Shown in pieces: positions 6,396 to 7,803 of a DNA stretch of 7,803 nt; the first letter of the stretch is position 1; each line of letters begins with the position of its first letter. The position numbers and the translations under genes are program-made. The DNA comes from Planctomycetota bacterium. Its GTDB lineage: Bacteria > Planctomycetota > UBA1135 > GCA-002686595. The notes under the pieces were generated by a model that worked only from the letters and a program-made list of their open reading frames with translations, was not told the origin of the DNA and did no database searches. The DNA lies in contig JAPKBY010000068.1 in the NCBI GenBank assembly GCA_028823185.1, positions 1 through 7,803 on the forward strand, read 5' to 3'.

Positions 6396-6423
6396 GTCCT
6401 GAATTCAATTAGGAGGAGGTCTG
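6396..6423 (-). promoter_or_regulatory. fliE-fliF spacer with an anti-Shine-Dalgarno-like tract and possible SD-masking hairpin
   Basis: The coding-strand spacer contains ACCTCCTCCT (6420 to 6411), sharing ACCTCCT with the 3' end of 16S rRNA. TCCT at its end (6414 to 6411) can pair with AGGA (6400 to 6397), the only Shine-Dalgarno-like sequence before fliF. That would put the ribosome site of fliF in a small hairpin. A regulatory role is inference; no folding energy was computed. Confidence 0.35.
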
Positions 6424-6816
6424 TCACACGCTCATGCGCATGACTTCCCGGTAAGCGTCAACGAGCTTGTTTCGAACGGCGAAGGCGTATTTGAGCGCCA
6501 GGTCTGATTGGCGAATTTGGACGGCGACCTCGTGGAAATCCTTTTCTCCCATGAGAAAGGACTCTGTGAGGTCATCGACCTTCTTCACCTCTTGATTGAG
6601 GTTTTGGAGGGCCTCAGTGATTTTGGAGGGTGCGGTCTCTCCTACTTTTGAAGTGCTTAGCTGTGACTCGAGCTCGACGCGGCGGTCGAGAAGTTTCTTG
6701 CGGAAGTCGTCAGCGAGACCCTTGGCGTCGCCGCCGGGCTGCTTAGACTTGCCCATCCTCGCGCCCTCTAAGAGAGTGCGGGCGATGCTGGGGTCAGATC
6801 CGATGCTTCGTGTCAT
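6424..6816 (-). CDS. fliE: Flagellar hook-basal body protein FliE
   Basis: FliE is the adaptor joining the MS ring to the proximal rod and is among the first proteins exported by the flagellar apparatus. The diagnostic part is the C-terminal half: SFLMGEKDFHEV (86-97), followed by an amphipathic helix and AVRNKLVDAYREVMRM (113-128), the conserved FliE ending. Residues about 35-85 are charged helix. From the ATG at 6816 the product is 130 residues, longer than the usual 100-110. A second ATG at 6756 (residue 21) is preceded by AGAGGG at 7-base spacing and would give 110 residues. The upstream ATG has AGAGG at 10-base spacing. Either start is possible. The gene lies 21 bases after flgC and 28 bases before fliF. 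Confidence 0.93.
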   Translation of the reverse strand: MTRSIGSDPSIARTLLEGARMGKSKQPGGDAKGLADDFRKKLLDRRVELESQLSTSKVGETAPSKITEALQNLNQEVKKVDDLTESFLMGEKDFHEVAVQIRQSDLALKYAFAVRNKLVDAYREVMRMSV

Positions 6817-6837
6817 GTTTCAAGTGCCTCTGGTTGA

Positions 6838-7272
6838 TCAGCGGGCGATGCGTAGTGCGCGTTCAGCCATACGGACAAAGCTCTCTTGGGCTTTGAGGTT
6901 GGCTTCGTAAGAGCGCATGGCGGTGATGAGGTCTGCCATCTCTTTAGTGGCGTTGACGTTCGGGTACCTCACGACGCCATCGACGGCGTCCGGGTGGGAG
7001 GGGTCGTTAATCTCTTCGAAGGGAGTGTCTTGATCGTGGCCGACCTTTGACACGCGCACCCCCATAGGTGTGGTCTCTCCGGCGTGGCGCTCAAGGATGG
7101 GCTCGAAGTGTGCGACCTGTCTCTGGTAAGGAGAGGGGCCGTCGCTGCCGGGCATGCGGGTCGTGTGAGCGTTGGCGAGGTTGCTCGCGATCACGTTGAT
7201 TCGGGTTCGTTCTGCGGCTAAGCCGGAGGAGGCGATCCTGAAGCCTCGGAAGGGGTCACTTATATTAGTCAT
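6838..7272 (-). CDS. flgC: Flagellar basal-body proximal rod protein FlgC
   Basis: FlgC is a proximal rod subunit exported into the periplasm without a signal peptide and stacked on FliE/FlgB. At 144 residues it has family length (Salmonella 134). The N-terminal rod motif is SGLAAERTRINVIASNLAN (16-34), DPSHPDAVDGVVRYPNVN lies at 90-107, and the C-terminal helix MADLITAMRSYEANL (112-126) is typical of rod/hook proteins. The 35 residues or so at each end should form the coiled-coil D0 domain. The ATG at 7272 follows the flgB stop by two bases, and its strong ribosome site AGGAGGG (7282-7288) lies inside the last codons of flgB, so the two genes are co-translated. All conserved regions are present with no sign of damage. 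Confidence 0.97.
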   Translation of the reverse strand: MTNISDPFRGFRIASSGLAAERTRINVIASNLANAHTTRMPGSDGPSPYQRQVAHFEPILERHAGETTPMGVRVSKVGHDQDTPFEEINDPSHPDAVDGVVRYPNVNATKEMADLITAMRSYEANLKAQESFVRMAERALRIAR

Positions 7273-7274
7273 GA

Positions 7275-7631
7275 TTAGCGGCCCTCCTGGACGCTGGAGC
7301 GAATGAGCTCGAACTGCGCTTCTAAAATGGTGGCGAAGGTCTCGTACCGCATGCGGTTCTCTAACATCGCGCCCATCTCGTCTTCCATGACGACGGAGTT
7401 GCCGTCAGGGCTGACCGGATTGGTTTTGTCTTTTACTGTCTCTGCTTTTACCGCGTCTAAGGACTCACCGCGCTTAAGAGCATCGCGGAGGCGAGACTCA
7501 AACTCGACACGGTCCGGCGTGAAGCCGGGCGTGTTCGTGTTGGCGAGGTTGTTCGAGATGACATTGCCGCGCTCGGAGACTGCACCTAAGAGGCGCACCA
7601 AGAGCGGGTCATTAAATCGGAGTGAGTCCAT
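7275..7631 (-). CDS. flgB: Flagellar basal-body proximal rod protein FlgB
   Basis: FlgB is the proximal rod subunit that, with FlgC, FlgF and FliE, forms the base of the drive shaft. It is exported by the flagellar type III system and has no cleavable signal. The product is 118 residues, somewhat shorter than Salmonella FlgB (138), mainly in the variable middle. RGNVISNNLANTNTPGF (21-37) is the rod-protein N-terminal motif. NPVSPDGNSVVMEDEM (71-86) and the C-terminal helix with NRMRYETFATILEAQFELI (92-110) are diagnostic of FlgB. The ATG at 7631 lies 10 bases after the stop of the upstream regulator gene; its ribosome site AAGGA overlaps that stop codon, so translation may be coupled. Confidence 0.97.
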   Translation of the reverse strand: MDSLRFNDPLLVRLLGAVSERGNVISNNLANTNTPGFTPDRVEFESRLRDALKRGESLDAVKAETVKDKTNPVSPDGNSVVMEDEMGAMLENRMRYETFATILEAQFELIRSSVQEGR

Positions 7632-7641
7632 GGGGTTTTCC

Positions 7642-7803
7642 TTAGGCGACTAGGCCTAGCTCCTTCCAAAGCTTCATCTTGTTGCTCAGAGTTCTAGCTG
7701 TTACACCGAGGCGTCTCGCAGCCTCTGTCTTGTTGCCACCGGTGCGCTCAAGCGTCGCCAGAATGGCGATGCGCTCGATGTCAGCGATGGGTCGGTTAGC
7801 AAG
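7642..7803 (-). CDS. NtrC-family (sigma-54-dependent) response regulator, C-terminal fragment
   Basis: Only the last 53 residues lie in the window; the gene continues beyond the right edge. The fragment begins LANRPIADIERIAIL and contains GGNKTEAARRLGVTARTLSN (22-41) followed by a short basic tail, ending in TAA at 7644-7642. This is the Fis-type helix-turn-helix that ends NtrC-class enhancer-binding proteins: GN-TEAA-LG is the first helix and turn, and the TLSNK segment is the recognition helix. Its position just before flgB and the ending resemble FlbD/FlrC/FleR-type flagellar regulators, which activate rod and hook genes with sigma-54. The AAA+ and receiver domains are not visible, so sigma-54 interaction and phosphorylation are inferred from family. 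A stand-alone Fis-like protein is possible but less likely. Confidence 0.85.
   Translation of the reverse strand, partial: LANRPIADIERIAILATLERTGGNKTEAARRLGVTARTLSNKMKLWKELGLVA

Noticed and set aside
5866..6402. 178-codon plus-strand open frame opposite the fliF N-terminal half
   Set aside because: Antisense shadow; Arg/Ser/Pro-rich and without family resemblance.
6411..6454. Plus-strand AGGAGGAGG followed by an ATG at 6434
   Set aside because: The frame has six codons before a stop and lies antisense to the end of fliE; the purine tract is better read as the anti-SD-like tract on the coding strand.
7303..7653. 116-codon plus-strand open frame at the right end
   Set aside because: Antisense to flgB, which carries all family motifs.

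Overview
The window is one densely packed flagellar operon. Every recognisable gene lies on the minus strand, so transcription runs from high to low coordinates. In transcription order it holds: the 3' end of an NtrC-type regulator gene (cut by the right edge), flgB, flgC, fliE, fliF, fliG, fliH, fliI, fliJ, a membrane-anchored coiled-coil gene of the MotE/YlxF type, and motA (its 3' end cut by the left edge). The order flgB-flgC-fliE-fliF-fliG-fliH-fliI-fliJ is the conserved core of flagellar operons in many phyla.

Organism: a motile bacterium with GC in the mid-50s percent (hand count of a few lines). CTAG is not avoided: I count roughly two dozen copies by eye, close to chance and unlike enteric bacteria. 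An NtrC-type regulator beside the rod genes implies sigma-54 control of flagella. Together with a MotE-like gene after fliJ, this suggests a Planctomycetota- or Desulfobacterota/Bdellovibrionota-like lineage rather than an enteric bacterium or a Firmicute. That is a soft inference; the window has no marker gene to settle it.

Right part (6424-7803): the regulator's Fis-type helix-turn-helix, then flgB and flgC (proximal rod) and fliE (MS ring-rod adaptor), each preceded by a visible Shine-Dalgarno sequence. Centre (1980-6395): fliF (MS ring), fliG (rotor switch), fliH (ATPase stator/regulator) and fliI (export ATPase). Left part: fliJ (export stalk), the MotE-like protein, a 122-base intergenic region and motA (stator). 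From fliF through the MotE-like gene, five successive junctions are 4-base start/stop overlaps (ATGA four times, TTGA once), indicating tight translational coupling. Only the MotE-motA gap is long. It contains competing stem-loops and a candidate sigma-28 (FliA) promoter, so motA may be expressed later than the rest of the operon.

Functionally, the genes lay down the MS ring (FliF), attach the rotor ring (FliG), drive export of rod subunits (FliH-FliI-FliJ), build the first rod pieces (FliE, FlgB, FlgC), and supply the stator that turns the rotor (MotA, probably with MotB just outside). I see no undescribed system. The points worth a second look are unusual substitutions at well-known FliG positions, the similarity between the MotE-like protein and the middle domain of FliG, anti-Shine-Dalgarno-like sequences upstream of fliF and motA, and the motA promoter/hairpin region. 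No stretch above 300 bases lacks a gene, and I found no RNA genes, insertion sequences or CRISPR arrays.
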